NCBI GenBank assembly: GCA_031769625.1
Contig: JAUIMM010001592.1
Location: forward strand, 255,501-319,500
DNA length: 64,000 bases
Source of the DNA: Taudactylus pleione
Taxonomy: Eukaryota > Chordata > Amphibia > Anura > Myobatrachidae
Reading direction: 5' to 3'
In this document: positions 1 through 11,477 of the stretch, one piece after another
Layout of the letters: each line of letters starts with the position of its first letter
Position numbering within the stretch: position 1 is the stretch's first letter
Made by a program: the position numbers and the translations under genes
Notes under the pieces: generated by a model
What the model was told of the DNA's origin: nothing
The model's database searches: none
What the model saw: only the letters and a program-made list of their open reading frames with translations

Positions 1-517
1 GGTCGGTATTGGGTTCTCATAATCTGGAGCAAAAGACAGGTACAGTTTTATATCATCTGCATAGCAGGGTTAGACCAGGCCATGATGTCTGATTATTTCA
101 CTCAGTGGTAGCATGTATCCTGCAAAAAGCATGGGAGATAGACCACATGGAAGTGGCACCGGTGACGAATAGTATACTCCAGAAGATGTACCTGTTATAA
201 TGTACAGTGAATTGTAAAATCAAAACATACTAATTTAGAGCTATTTTATTATAGCAGAGCAGACTAACAGGGTGACATCTTGAATGATGCAGACTTTTCT
301 GGATTCAAAATCCCTTTTTCATGTACAAAAGCTATAGAGAGGGACATGACTAAATAAAGTTGTACCACATTGAATACAATCCCTCCAATCATTGCAAACT
401 TGCCAATAGAGGCAGGAGCATTACATACCATATTTGTATCCATAAACATATTGGCCTCCGTGTGTTATACAGACAAAATTGGATAATATATTAATTACAA
501 AAAATACAATACAAACA

Positions 518-522
<5 letters not shown>
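1..522. other. Non-coding left margin (intron of V2R-A)
   Basis: No exon is recognised here. V2R-A exons 3 to 6 should lie further left, so this stretch is probably intron 2. A 61-codon minus-strand frame at 264-449 has no family resemblance that holds over its length. Confidence 0.4.

Positions 523-580
<58 letters not shown>
523..580. repeat. (AT)n microsatellite
   Basis: Uninterrupted AT dinucleotide run of about 29 units. Confidence 0.97.
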
Positions 581-583
<3 letters not shown>

Positions 584-681
584 AGATACAAAAATGGAAA
601 ACCTATAGTTTTTAAATACCCTCAGCGTAACTATTTTTAACCAGAAAAAAAATCTATTCATTATTACCCTCAGTGTTTATA

Positions 682-1921
682 CGAGGGTGAGTCAAAAATT
701 ATCCGCACTCTGGCTGTAGAATTTATTTTAATCAGCTTTCAGAAAAGACAAATACATTGTTTTTCGACATAATCTGCCTGTTTTTCAATACACTTTTTCC
801 ATTTGTCACCAAGCTTTCGTATTCCCTCATTTAAAATTGTTGTAGGATGAGCTGCGAGCCACGAATGCACCGCTGTCTTCACCTCTTCATCAGACATGAA
901 TCTTCGTCCTCTTAGGGTTTCTTTCAGGGGACCAAACAGGTGATATTCCGATGGGGCAAGATATCCAACAGAATCAGTTCACGTGCACGCTCAATGTTCT
1001 CATCAGTCGTGGACATGGACGGGTATCCGGCTCCTTCTTCAAGGCTGACACTTGTGCGACCTTCTTTGGACTTCTCTATCCATTCATACACACTTCTTCA
1101 TGACAAAAATACATTCTCCAGACTGTCACAAAGTTTTCGATAAATATTGGCACAAGACATACCCTCAGACTCATAAAACGAATCACTGCATGCTGCACTC
1201 TGCTCTTCTCTCGTGCAAATCACAAGTGAGGCAACCAATTTTTCTTGCACTGCAGTTACAAAGGAACTGACGTAACACGCTCAAACCTGCACAGCAGTGA
1301 CTGGGGAGACAGCGACCTAGGGCCTGATTCAGAGGCGCTCGCAAAAAGCGAGCGCTCGCCCTGAATCAGGGCGGGCGCTTGTTATTTTAGATGCGCCCTC
1401 TTGCCAGCTCGCATAGCTGTGGGTTACCACCCACAGCTATTGCGAGCGGCCATGATGATGGGACCCTTGTGGTAGGGTCTCGTGGCCGCAAGCCCCAGAG
1501 AGCTTCTGGCTCAAATAGAGCCGGAAGATCTCTCACTGACATCACTGGTGATGTCAGTGGGGCCGCCCACAAACGGCAGGCGTTCGCATGGGAACGCCTG
1601 GGGGGGAGGCGTTCGCATGGGAACACCTCCGTTTGTGAAGCCACCCCCCGCCACGCCTACAAAATGGGTCGAGCTGTCGATCAACATCGACAGCCGCCCC
1701 TTTTGTAGTGAGTCCCGGAGCGAGCGCTTTTTGCGCTGGTTCTGGGGCTTGCTCACGTGCAGTGCACACGCCGCACGTGCTCACTGGGCCACCATTGACC
1801 CGCTTGTGAGCGCAATAGCGGGCCTGAATCAGGCCCCTAGTATGGAAAGTGTTGATGAGACAGTGCAGCCAACAGTAGTTTTAATATAACTGGAGTGCGG
1901 ATAATTTTTGACTCAGCTTCA
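682..1921 (-). mobile_element. mariner transposon, internally deleted
   Basis: The ends are inverted repeats of about 28 bp (GAGTCAAAAATTATCCGCAC at both ends) flanked by TA dinucleotides at 680-681 and 1922-1923, the mariner target duplication. On the minus strand a decayed transposase can be read. A helix-turn-helix N-terminal part (about 1200-960, with SEGMSCANIYRKL and RSVYEWIEK) is joined directly to the C-terminal catalytic end (about 958-740, with LAPSEYHLF and SDEEVKTAVHSWL). The central catalytic region is deleted. In the usual mariner motif the third aspartate sits where this copy has glutamate (PSEYHLF for PSDYHLF). There is also an in-frame stop, so this copy is dead but its ends are intact. 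A palindromic MITE (1320-1836) is inserted in its 5' untranslated part. Confidence 0.88.
1320..1836. mobile_element. Harbinger-like palindromic MITE, copy 1
   Basis: Begins GGGCCTGATTCAG and ends with the reverse complement, flanked by the 3-bp duplication CTA (1317-1319 and 1837-1839). The interior is GC-rich and itself self-complementary. It has no coding capacity. The 3-bp target duplication is typical of PIF/Harbinger elements, so the class is inferred. It is inserted in the mariner element and belongs to the same family as 8011, 39095, 47754, 55252 and 62528. Confidence 0.88.
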
Positions 1922-1986
1922 TAGTTGGAGGGGGAGATGTTTCAAACCTTCTAAAGAGATAAAGTGGAGAATTTCACTTTGCTTAC

Positions 1987-2278
1987 CTGTGAATACCGAT
2001 ATACTGTTAGCAGTTGGGCTATTGGCACAGTGGTTATGGAATGGTGACCACCAATAAAACCAATCACCTTGCCCCGCTCTGTACAGGAATAATTAGGCAC
2101 CGTACGTCCTGGTCCGGATAACATCTGTAATGCACTTTTTATTGCCTTATTCCCAGTAGTGCATGAATCATACGCATGGTATCCTAGTGTTATATTAGGT
2201 AAAATGAAAGAATAGCTATTCACCTGCTCAATGGCAAACTGAAAAGTCAGTAAATTTTTGTAAAATTGAGGTGATGGT
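1987..2278 (-). CDS. V2R-A exon 2 (Venus flytrap domain, lobe 1)
   Basis: This 292-bp exon is open in the expected frame. It reads from [18 protein letters not shown] through [14 protein letters not shown] to [17 protein letters not shown](I)TLGYHxYDSC is a hallmark of V2R exon 2 in the ligand-binding ANF-receptor domain. The acceptor TTCACAG lies just above 2278 and the donor CAG|GTAAGC just below 1987. The exon ends in phase 0. Length and sequence match the V2R-B exon 2 at 60540-60831, with only a few substitutions (for example the A/V before YDSC). Confidence 0.93.
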
Positions 2279-5200
2279 CTGTGAAGAAGAAAAACACAGT
2301 ATTTTGTCCAATTTTATGCTTTATCCTTAAATAGCTGTTGTAAAAATAAAATTATGGGAAAAAATTAAAACTACTAGTCCTGGGCCTGCCACAGGAGGTA
2401 ACTTCACACTATATTGCGTAGCATAGATTTGGCAAAGTAAGGGGAAGATTTAATCTAAGGGGAATTTAAATGGTTTGAACATCTTCCATGTCTGTAATTG
2501 TTTCCTGTTTTTGAAAATGATCATCTATGACCTCCATAAGATTCCCAAGTTTTGGTGCTGATACCTGTAAAAAGCAGCAATTTACAGAGTACCAACCGAT
2601 CAGCTCCTAACAGTCATTTTTCAAACACCGCCTGTAGAGTGACAGGAACTGGGCGGTTGGAACTTTTTCTCCGTCCACTTTATCTCTCTCCAAGGGGTAT
2701 ATTCACTAAAGGTGGATTTTAATCGATTTTAATCGATTTAAAATCGATTAACATCGATGTGTTTCTGGGGCTAAATCCCACATTTACTTACAGATTATTA
2801 TTTTTTTTTTTTAAGTATTAGTAAATGTTAGATTTAGCCCCAGAAACACATCGATGTTAATCGATTTTGATCGATTTTCAATCGATTAAAATCGACCTTT
2901 AGTAAATATACCCCCAAGGCTTAGTACATAGACCCCTTAATGTTGATTGTTTTGCATTCAATTTGATTTGGTCAAATTAGCTAACTTCACTTTCTATCTT
3001 GCTGAGTCTGGGGCATTTTTATGCAAATGTTCCTGGCAGAGTCACAGAGGAATTTTAGTGTCACACTGGCACACGCAGACACATCAAAGCCTACTACTAG
3101 GGGGTAGAAAACTACAAGTGACACATCCACAAAATGTATGTAGACCCAACTTCATCACTCAGCATTTTAATCTTGTATTGTTACATTCTACCCATAATCA
3201 TTTAAATTATATTTAACTGCACCGTAAAAATGTATCGGATTAGGGAAGAGTAACTTTGTGTACTATTTACTAGTAGTGCACTTTTACGCACAGAAAAATG
3301 TGCAAAAATTGTAAGAAATAATTGAATGAACTCTTGCATTCATAGACACAATAAAATGAGTGCCCATTTTTTTTTAGAAATCACTGGTTGTTTTGGAGGC
3401 AGCATTTTGATGGGTATGGTTCAATGGGTCTACAATTTCTAGATAGACAGTGATTAGGTAGACAAGGGAAGATAGACAGGTAATAGATAGACAGGGCCTG
3501 AAGGTCGACAGGGTCTGAAGGTCGACATACTAAAGGTCGACTGGTAACAAGGTCGACAGGTACTGAAGGTCGACATGCAATAGGTCGACAGGTACATAAG
3601 GTCGACAGGCAATAGATCGACAGGTACTAAAGGTCGACAGGCAATAGGTCGACAGGTACTAAAGGTCGACAGGCAATAGGTCGACAGGGTCAGAAGGTTG
3701 ACACACTAAAGGTCGACAGGTAACAAGGTCAACAGGTATGAAGCTCTACAGGCAGTAGGTCGACACTCATAGTCAAATGGTCGACACATTTTTTTTTTCT
3801 TTGTGGTTAGTGTCAGGGTTAGACACTCCGACGGGTCGACTAGTAATAAGGTCGACAGGTATGAAGGTCGACAGGCTGTAGGTCAACACTTTTTTAGGGT
3901 TAGGCACTTACTCCAATGGTTAGGGACTTACTCCGACGGGTCGACTAGTAACAAGGTTGACAGGCAGTAGGTCGACACTCATATAGACAAATGGTCAACA
4001 CATTTTTTTTTCTTTAGGGTCAGTGTCAGGGTTATGCACTTATCCCGACGGTTAGGGTTAGGCACTTACCACGATAGTTAGGGTTAGGCACTTACCCCGA
4101 CGGTTAGGGTTAGGCACCAAGAGGAGAGTTAGGAATAAAGATTAGGGAAAAAAAAAACATGTGTAAACCATTTTCATGACGACTATATGAGTGTCGACAT
4201 GTGTCGGACATTTGCATGGCGACTACATGTGTCGGACATTTGCATGCCGACTGTGTCAACCAATCACACGGCGACCACGTGTCAACCATTCGCATGTCGA
4301 CTGTGTTGACCATTCACATGTCGACTATGTGTTGACATGTGACGACCATTCACATGTTGACTATGTGGCGACATGTGTCGACCATTCACATGTCAACTAT
4401 ATGAGCGTCGACCATTTACACGTCGATTATATGTGTGTCGACATAATGACCCTGTCGACCTTCTGCCTGTCGACCTTCATACCTGTCGACATTGTTACCA
4501 GTCGACCTTTAGTGTGTCGACCTATTGCATGTCGACCTATTGCCTGTCGACCTTCAGTCACTGTCGACCTATTTTTTTCTTTGAGCATAACATAGAAAGG
4601 GGATCTGAAGAGTCAGGTTTTTGACTGCATGGAGATTGTATATGGGCTAGCAGAGCGAGTGTATCCTGCAGATGTGGATACAGGACCAGTCACTCAGGAT
4701 GATCCTGTTTATTAAGATTTTCTTTGCATATACAGTAGGAGTACATGAATAGGAGCCCCCTAACATATAGAGAGTTTTATTGACACTTAAGGCCGTATTC
4801 AATTAGCCGTGAAAAGTCGGAAAGGTTTCGTCTGCCGAACTTTTCGCCTACATCACATGTTTTGGCCGCCTAAACTTTTCGGATGCGCCCCCGCTATTTG
4901 CCGTATTCAACCCAAAGGACGCAAAAACGCATCCCAGCGAAACTCAAACAGGCAAAAAAGTGCTGTCAGAATTGGGGAAATCAGCCTGACACCCCCAAAA
5001 GATGCACTAACATTGGTGATCAATATAGATGTCCCCGAATCAGTGGCGGATCCAGGGGGGGGCGATTGGAGCGATCGCCCCCCTAGCACAGTTTGTCTGA
5101 CCTTTATCATCTCTCTCCTCCTCTGCATCATTCAGAGGAGAGAGATGATCAGAGCTCCCATCTCCCAGTCAGGGGGATGTGTCAGTGACAGGCTGTCACC

Positions 5201-8200
5201 CTGGAGCCGGGGATGAAGGGATCACAGCCGACTCCTCACACCCTGTGATCAGCTGTGTGGTCTAAACAGACCACACGCTGATCACTGCTAAAAACAACAA
5301 AAAAAAAAAACAACTCACCTCTGTCCAGGGACCGAAGATCGGGGCTCCGGTGATGTCCTCCCTCCAGTCAGCTGGTCTCCCAGCTCCTGCACTGTGACCT
5401 TGGTCAGGTGCTGCATTAAACAGCTGACCGGGTCACAGTGCAGGATGGGAGAGCAGCTGACCGAAGCCCGGAGGCAGAGCCGGCCCTAGCCCATTTGGTG
5501 CCCTAGGCAAAATTTTAACTGGTGCCCCCTAACAACTTTCCATACCAAGCTGAACAGCCCCTCAGGAAAAAACAGGCAGCCCTCCTCAGTAAGTGCTGTC
5601 GACGTTTTAAGATCCATCTATCTTTTCATCAGGACATGTCATCAGGATATATATGTACACACACATATATACACATCCATTTACACATTATATATATATA
5701 TATGTATATATATATATACATACATGTATGTGTATATATATATATATATATATATAAAAATTAACGGAGGGGGGTGCACTCACCGGTCTTCTAAAATAAA
5801 TCTTTATTTCATCTCATTAAAAACGCTTTACAGCATCTCAACAGAGTTCCGACGTTTCGGTCCTATCCATGGACCTTTGTCAAGGTACAATCCCAAGCAG
5901 TGCATCACACCTATATATACCACTGAGACCAATCAAGAAACTCCTCCTGCACATTGAAGATGATACAATCGATTAAAAACAGTATGCTGCAATAGATCCA
6001 AAACGTGCAAAGACATCAAAAATCCTAACTATCTATACAGTAAGGCCTATCTAAAGCTATTAGTATGAAAAACATATTCATAGACAAGCGCATTTAACAA
6101 ACCTTACAGCCATAATCGAGCTGCATCCCCCGCTGGCGTGCATGTCATCTCCTCCCATTTCCTGTCATATGGAACGCAAGCCAGTGCGGTAGTCATAGTA
6201 ACCACTCTAGCAGCTTCCTAGAACTAAGTTGTAAACAATGACGCGTAGATTGTCATGATCCCAGCGCGTGTCACATAGGACACAATAGACAAACTTAATC
6301 AAAAGAAAGGATTTACATCCTAACACAACTCACTAAATCAAAGTGAATAATGCTGTCATAGCGATCACATAGTGGCTCATCATTCAGTTGTCCGTGGAAA
6401 TAATAACATACACGCCCATTCAGGGAATACAGCCCACAACCCACCAAAGTACTAGCAGCACATCAAGGAATTGTGAATAAACTCAATGCTAGAATGTTGT
6501 TATAATTTATACATTATCCAATAAGACATAATATGCCAATATACATCTGGATACATATACCTGCATCCGAATGCATACACACATATAAACATAGTTTGCC
6601 AACTATGATTTAGTGTTGGAAGAGAAATCCTATTATGGTGGGTACACACTGGGCGATATTATAGAGCGACTGCACGATTACAACATCGTAATCATGCAAT
6701 CGCTCAGTAATCGTGCACAAATCGTGCACTTTTATGTCGGAAACGACCAGCGATGCGCACTACCGCTGGTCGTTTCCGACATTGTCCATCGCCTGAACAT
6801 GCAGCACAACCTGACGACCTCGTCAGGTTGCTGCATGTCAGGGAATGGGGGAGAGAGCCCGGTGCTGAACGATATCGTTAATGATATCGTTCAGCGGCTG
6901 TGCTCAATGTCATGAACGACATTGAGCACAGCCTGCCGGGGACACACTACACGATATCGCTCAGGGAGCATATCGTGTAGTGTGTACGCACCTTTACTGC
7001 AAATACAACCAAAATTAAACACTAAAATTAAAATAACAAATAACAAACTCCACAGGAAAACCGACACTGCCTAAAAAAATTTAAAGTTGATAAGTCCAAA
7101 AAAAATTGATAAGTCCAAAAAAAATTGTTGAAAACAACCTGATGATGCACCCCCACATAATGTCCAGAGTGTACTAATCCAAAAACATGCCCAAATGTAT
7201 GGCTTCATTAAGGCCACGGGGATGGACTGTGTCCAGTTTGTGCATCCACATCGCTTCTCTCTGGAGCAAAAGCTTTGCCCGGTCACCTCCTATCCTAGGT
7301 AAAGGTACCCAATCGATGATCATACATCTCAACGATGCCAAAGCGTGCGTTCATGAAAATGTCTTGCTACAGGTTTATCAGAAAAGGCATTGGCTAGCGC
7401 AGCTCTAATAGAAGATCTGTGGTTGGCCATCCTCTCACGGAGAGGACGAATCGTCTTACCCACATAATACAAAGAGCACGGGCACACCAATATATAAACC
7501 ACATGGTCAGAAGTACAGGTGACTCGATGACGAATATAAATTTTGCTACCTGTATGTGGGTGGTGAAAGAATGTGTGAATTGCATCACATGCAGGAGCAT
7601 GATGGTTGGTCAATTCTTTCTCCACCCACATACAGGTAGCAAAATTTATATTCGTCATCGAGTCACCTGTACTTCTGACCATGTGGTTTATATATTGGTG
7701 TGCCCGTGCTCTTTGTATTATGTGGGTAAGACGATTCGTCCTCTCCGTGAGAGGATGGCCAACCACAGATCTTCTATTAGAGCTGCGCTAGCCAATGGCT
7801 TTTCTGATAAACCTGTAGCAAGACATTTTCATGAAACACAGCACGCTTTGGCATCGTTGAGATGTATGATCATCGATTGGGTACCTTTACCTAGGATAGG
7901 AGGTGACCGGGCAAAGCTTTTGCTCCAGAGAGAAGCGATGTGGATACACAAACTGGACACAGCCTTAATGAAGCCATACATTTGGGCATGTTTTTGGATT
8001 AGTACACTCTGGGCCTGATTCAGAGCCGCTCGTAAGCGGCCGCTCGTTCGCTCCGAGCCATGTTTGCCCAACTGCGCATGCGTACGGATCATTATACGCA
8101 TGCGCGAACCAGTCAGTGCGGTCAAAATTCATGTGCTCGCAAAATAGCGAATGCCTGATAATTTGAGTGACAGGAGGAGGCGTATGTGGGTGGTAACGGG

Positions 8201-9729
8201 GGAAGGTGCTTGAAAACGGGGAGTGGAAATCAGAACGCAGGCGTGCTTAAAGGTCAAAACGGGCGTTTTATGGGTGTGCATAATTAAAACAGCAGCGTCA
8301 TTGACCACGTCACTGGGTTATTTTATAGCCAGAACTGCTCCCAAAATTGTGGTAGCAAAAACTAACCCCAAGAATAGCGAGCAGTTCATAACCTGGTCGA
8401 TGTACTCGATTAATCTAATAAATAGTGGACATGACGTAGGATGCGAGCGGCCAGGGGGCGTATTTTTTAAAAAAACGACCGCAAGTTTTGTTCGCTCATT
8501 CAGACCTAGAGGTGTGAACAGACCGCAAAGAGCGAACGGTTGATTTGAATAGCCACCCCTATTTTCTGGACGAGCGAGCGCTAATTGCGTCCGGCTCTGA
8601 ATCAGGCCCTCTGGACATTATGTGGGAGTGCATCATCAGGTTGTTTTCAACAATTTTTTTGGGACTTATCAATTTTTTTGGACTTATCAACTTTTTATTT
8701 TTTTAGGCAGTGTCGGTTTTCCTGTGGAGTTTGTTATTTGTTATTTTTATTTTGGTTGTATTTACAGTAATAGGATTTCTCTTCCAACACTAAATCATAG
8801 TTGGCAAACTATGTTTATATGTGTGTATGCATTCGGATGCAGGTATATGTATCCAGATGTATATTGGCATATTATGTCTTATTGGATAATGTATAAATTA
8901 TAACAACATTCTAGCATTGAGTTTATTCACAATTTCTTGATGTGCTGCTAGTACTTTGGTGGGTTGTGGGCTGTATTCCCTGAATGGGCGTGTATGTTAT
9001 TATTTCCACGGACAACTGAATGATGAGCCACTATGTGATCGCTATGACAGCATTATTCACTTTGATTTAGTGAGTTGTGTTAGGATGTAAATCCTTTCTT
9101 TTGATTAAGTTTGTCTATTGTGTCCTATGTGACACGCGCTGGGATCATGACAATCTACGCGTCATTGTTTACAACTTAGTTCTAGGAAGCTGCTAGAGTG
9201 GTTACTATGACTACCGCACTGGCTTGCATTCCATATGACAGGAAATGGGAGGAGATGACATGCACGCCAGCGGGGGATGCAGCTCGATTATGGCTGTAAG
9301 GTTTGTTAAATGTGCTTGTCTATGAATATGTTTTTCATACTAATAGCTTTAGATAGGCATTACTGTATAGATAGTTAGGATGTTTTGATGTCTTTGCACG
9401 TTTTGGATCTATTGCAGCATACTGTTTTTATCGATTGTATCATCTTCAATGTGACGGAGGAGTTTCTTGATTGGTCTCAGTGGTATATATAGGTGTGATG
9501 CACTGCTTGGGATTGTATCTTGACAAAGGTCCATGGATAGGACCGAAACGTCGGAACTCTGTTGAGATGCTGTAAAACGTTTTTAATGAGATGAAATAAA
9601 GATTTATTTTAGAAGACTGGTGAGTGCACCCCCCTCCGTTCATTTTTTGTATGCAGAGATACAGGTGATCCCATATGGGTAGCTACCCCAGCAATTGGAA
9701 GCCCTAGACGTGAGTGTGGACCAATATTG

Positions 9730-9779
<50 letters not shown>

Positions 9780-11437
9780 GTTTATATACAGTCAGGTCCA
9801 TAAATTTTGGGACATTGACAGAATTTTCATATTTTGTCCTCTATTCACCACCACAATGGCTTTGAAATTAAACAAACAAGATGTGCTTTAACTGCAGACT
9901 TTCAGATTTAATTTGAGGGTAATTACATTCAAATCAGGTGAACGGTGTAGGAATTACAACGGTTTCTATATGTGCCTCCCACTTTTTAAGGGGCCAAAAG
10001 TAATGGGACAAACTAAACAATCCTAAATCTAACTTTCACTTTTTAATACTTTGTTGCAAATCCTTTGCAGGCAATTACAGCCTGAAGTCTGGAACGCATA
10101 GACATCACCAGACGCTGGTTTTCATCCCTGGTGATGCTCTGCCAGGCCTCTACTGCAAATGTCTTCAGTTCCTGCTTGTTCTTGGGGCATTTTCCCTTCA
10201 GTTTAGTCTCCATCAAGTGAAATGCATGCTCAATTGGATTCAGGTCAGGGGATTGACTTGGCCATTGCATAACATTCCACTTTTTAGCCTTAAAAAACTC
10301 TTTGGTTGCTTTTGCAGTATGCTTCAGGTCATTGTCCATCTGCACTGTGATGCACTGTCCAATGAGTTCTGAAGCATTTGACTGAATATGAGCATATAAT
10401 ATTGCCCGAAACACTTCAGAATTCATTCTGCTGCTTTTGTTAGCAGTCACATCATCAATAAATACAAGGGAACCAGTTCCATTGGCAGCCATACATGCCC
10501 ACGCCATGACACTACCACCACCATGCTTCACTGATGAGGTGGTATGTTTTGGATCATGAGCAGTTCCTTTCCTTCTCTTCTCTTCCCATCACTCTGGTAC
10601 AAGTTGATCTTTGTCTCATCTGTCAATAGGATGTTGTTCCAGAACTGTAATGACTTTTTTAGATGTTGTTTGGCAAACTCTAATCTGGTCTTCCTGTTTT
10701 TGTGGCTCACCAATGGTTTGCATCTTGTGGTGAACCCTCTATATTCACTCTTGTGAAGTCTTCTCTTGATTGTTGACTTTGACACATATACATCTACCTC
10801 CTGGAGAGTGTTCTTGATTTGGCCAACTGTTGTAAAGGGGTTTTTCTTCACCAGGGAAATAAGTCTTTTGTCATCCACCACAGTTGTTTTCCGTGGTCTT
10901 CTGGGTCTTTTGGTGTTGCTGAGCTCTCCGGTGCGTTCTTTCTTTTTAAGAATGTTCCAAACAGTTGATTTGGCCACACCTAATGTTTTTGCAATCTCTC
11001 TGATGGGTTTGTTTTCATTTTTCAGCCTAATGATGGCTTGCTTCACTGATAGTGACAGCTCTTTGGATCTCATATTGAGAGTTGACAGCAACTGATTCCA
11101 AATGCAAATGTCACACCTAGAATCAACTCCAGACCTTTTACCTGCTTAATTGATAATGAAATAACGAGGGAATAGCCCACACCTGTCCATGAAATAGCTT
11201 TTGAGTTGATAGACCGATTACTTTTGGCCCCTTAAAAAGTTGGAGGCACATATAGAAACCGTTGTAATTCCTATACCGTTCACCTGATTTGGATGTAATT
11301 GCCCTCAAATTAAATCTGAAAGTCTGCAGTTAAAGCACATCTTGTTTATTTCATTTCAAAACCATTGTGGTGGTGAATAGAGGCCAAAATATGAAAATTC
11401 TGTCAATGTCCCAATATTTATGGACCTGACTGTATAT

Positions 11438-11477
<40 letters not shown>

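Larger units (their letters stand above)
5761..7573 (-). mobile_element. Penelope-like element, left arm of an inverted pair
   Basis: The sequence is the reverse complement of 7606-9641, apart from one private insertion in each arm. Read on the minus strand it carries the GIY-YIG endonuclease end of a Penelope-like retroelement followed by a 3' untranslated region of about 1 kb that finishes at 5761. The 5' part with reverse transcriptase is missing. A 358-bp MITE (6636-6993) has inserted in the 3' region. Confidence 0.85.
7562..9700 (+). mobile_element. Penelope-like element, right arm of an inverted pair
   Basis: This is a plus-strand copy of the same element as 5761-7573, head to head with it across a spacer of about 30 bp. 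It extends slightly further at both ends, including the linker cysteines CVNCITC and sequence beyond 9641. A 599-bp MITE (8011-8609) is inserted just after the coding part. The right 3' end cannot be fixed exactly and lies before the AT microsatellite at 9732. Confidence 0.83.

Noticed and set aside
264..449. 61-codon minus-strand frame with GKFAMIGGIVFNV, reminiscent of the V2R exon 1 motif GDxxIGGxF
   Set aside because: No signal peptide upstream, no resemblance after the motif, and no donor in the right phase. Probably chance.
4191..4595. 134-codon frame rich in HVDY repeats
   Set aside because: It only translates the GTCGAC repeat units. The open frame is a by-product of repeat length.
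7419..8018. 199-codon frame beginning [13 protein letters not shown]
   Set aside because: The first part is the antisense of the Penelope endonuclease in the left arm. Only the part after about 7566 is genuine sense sequence.
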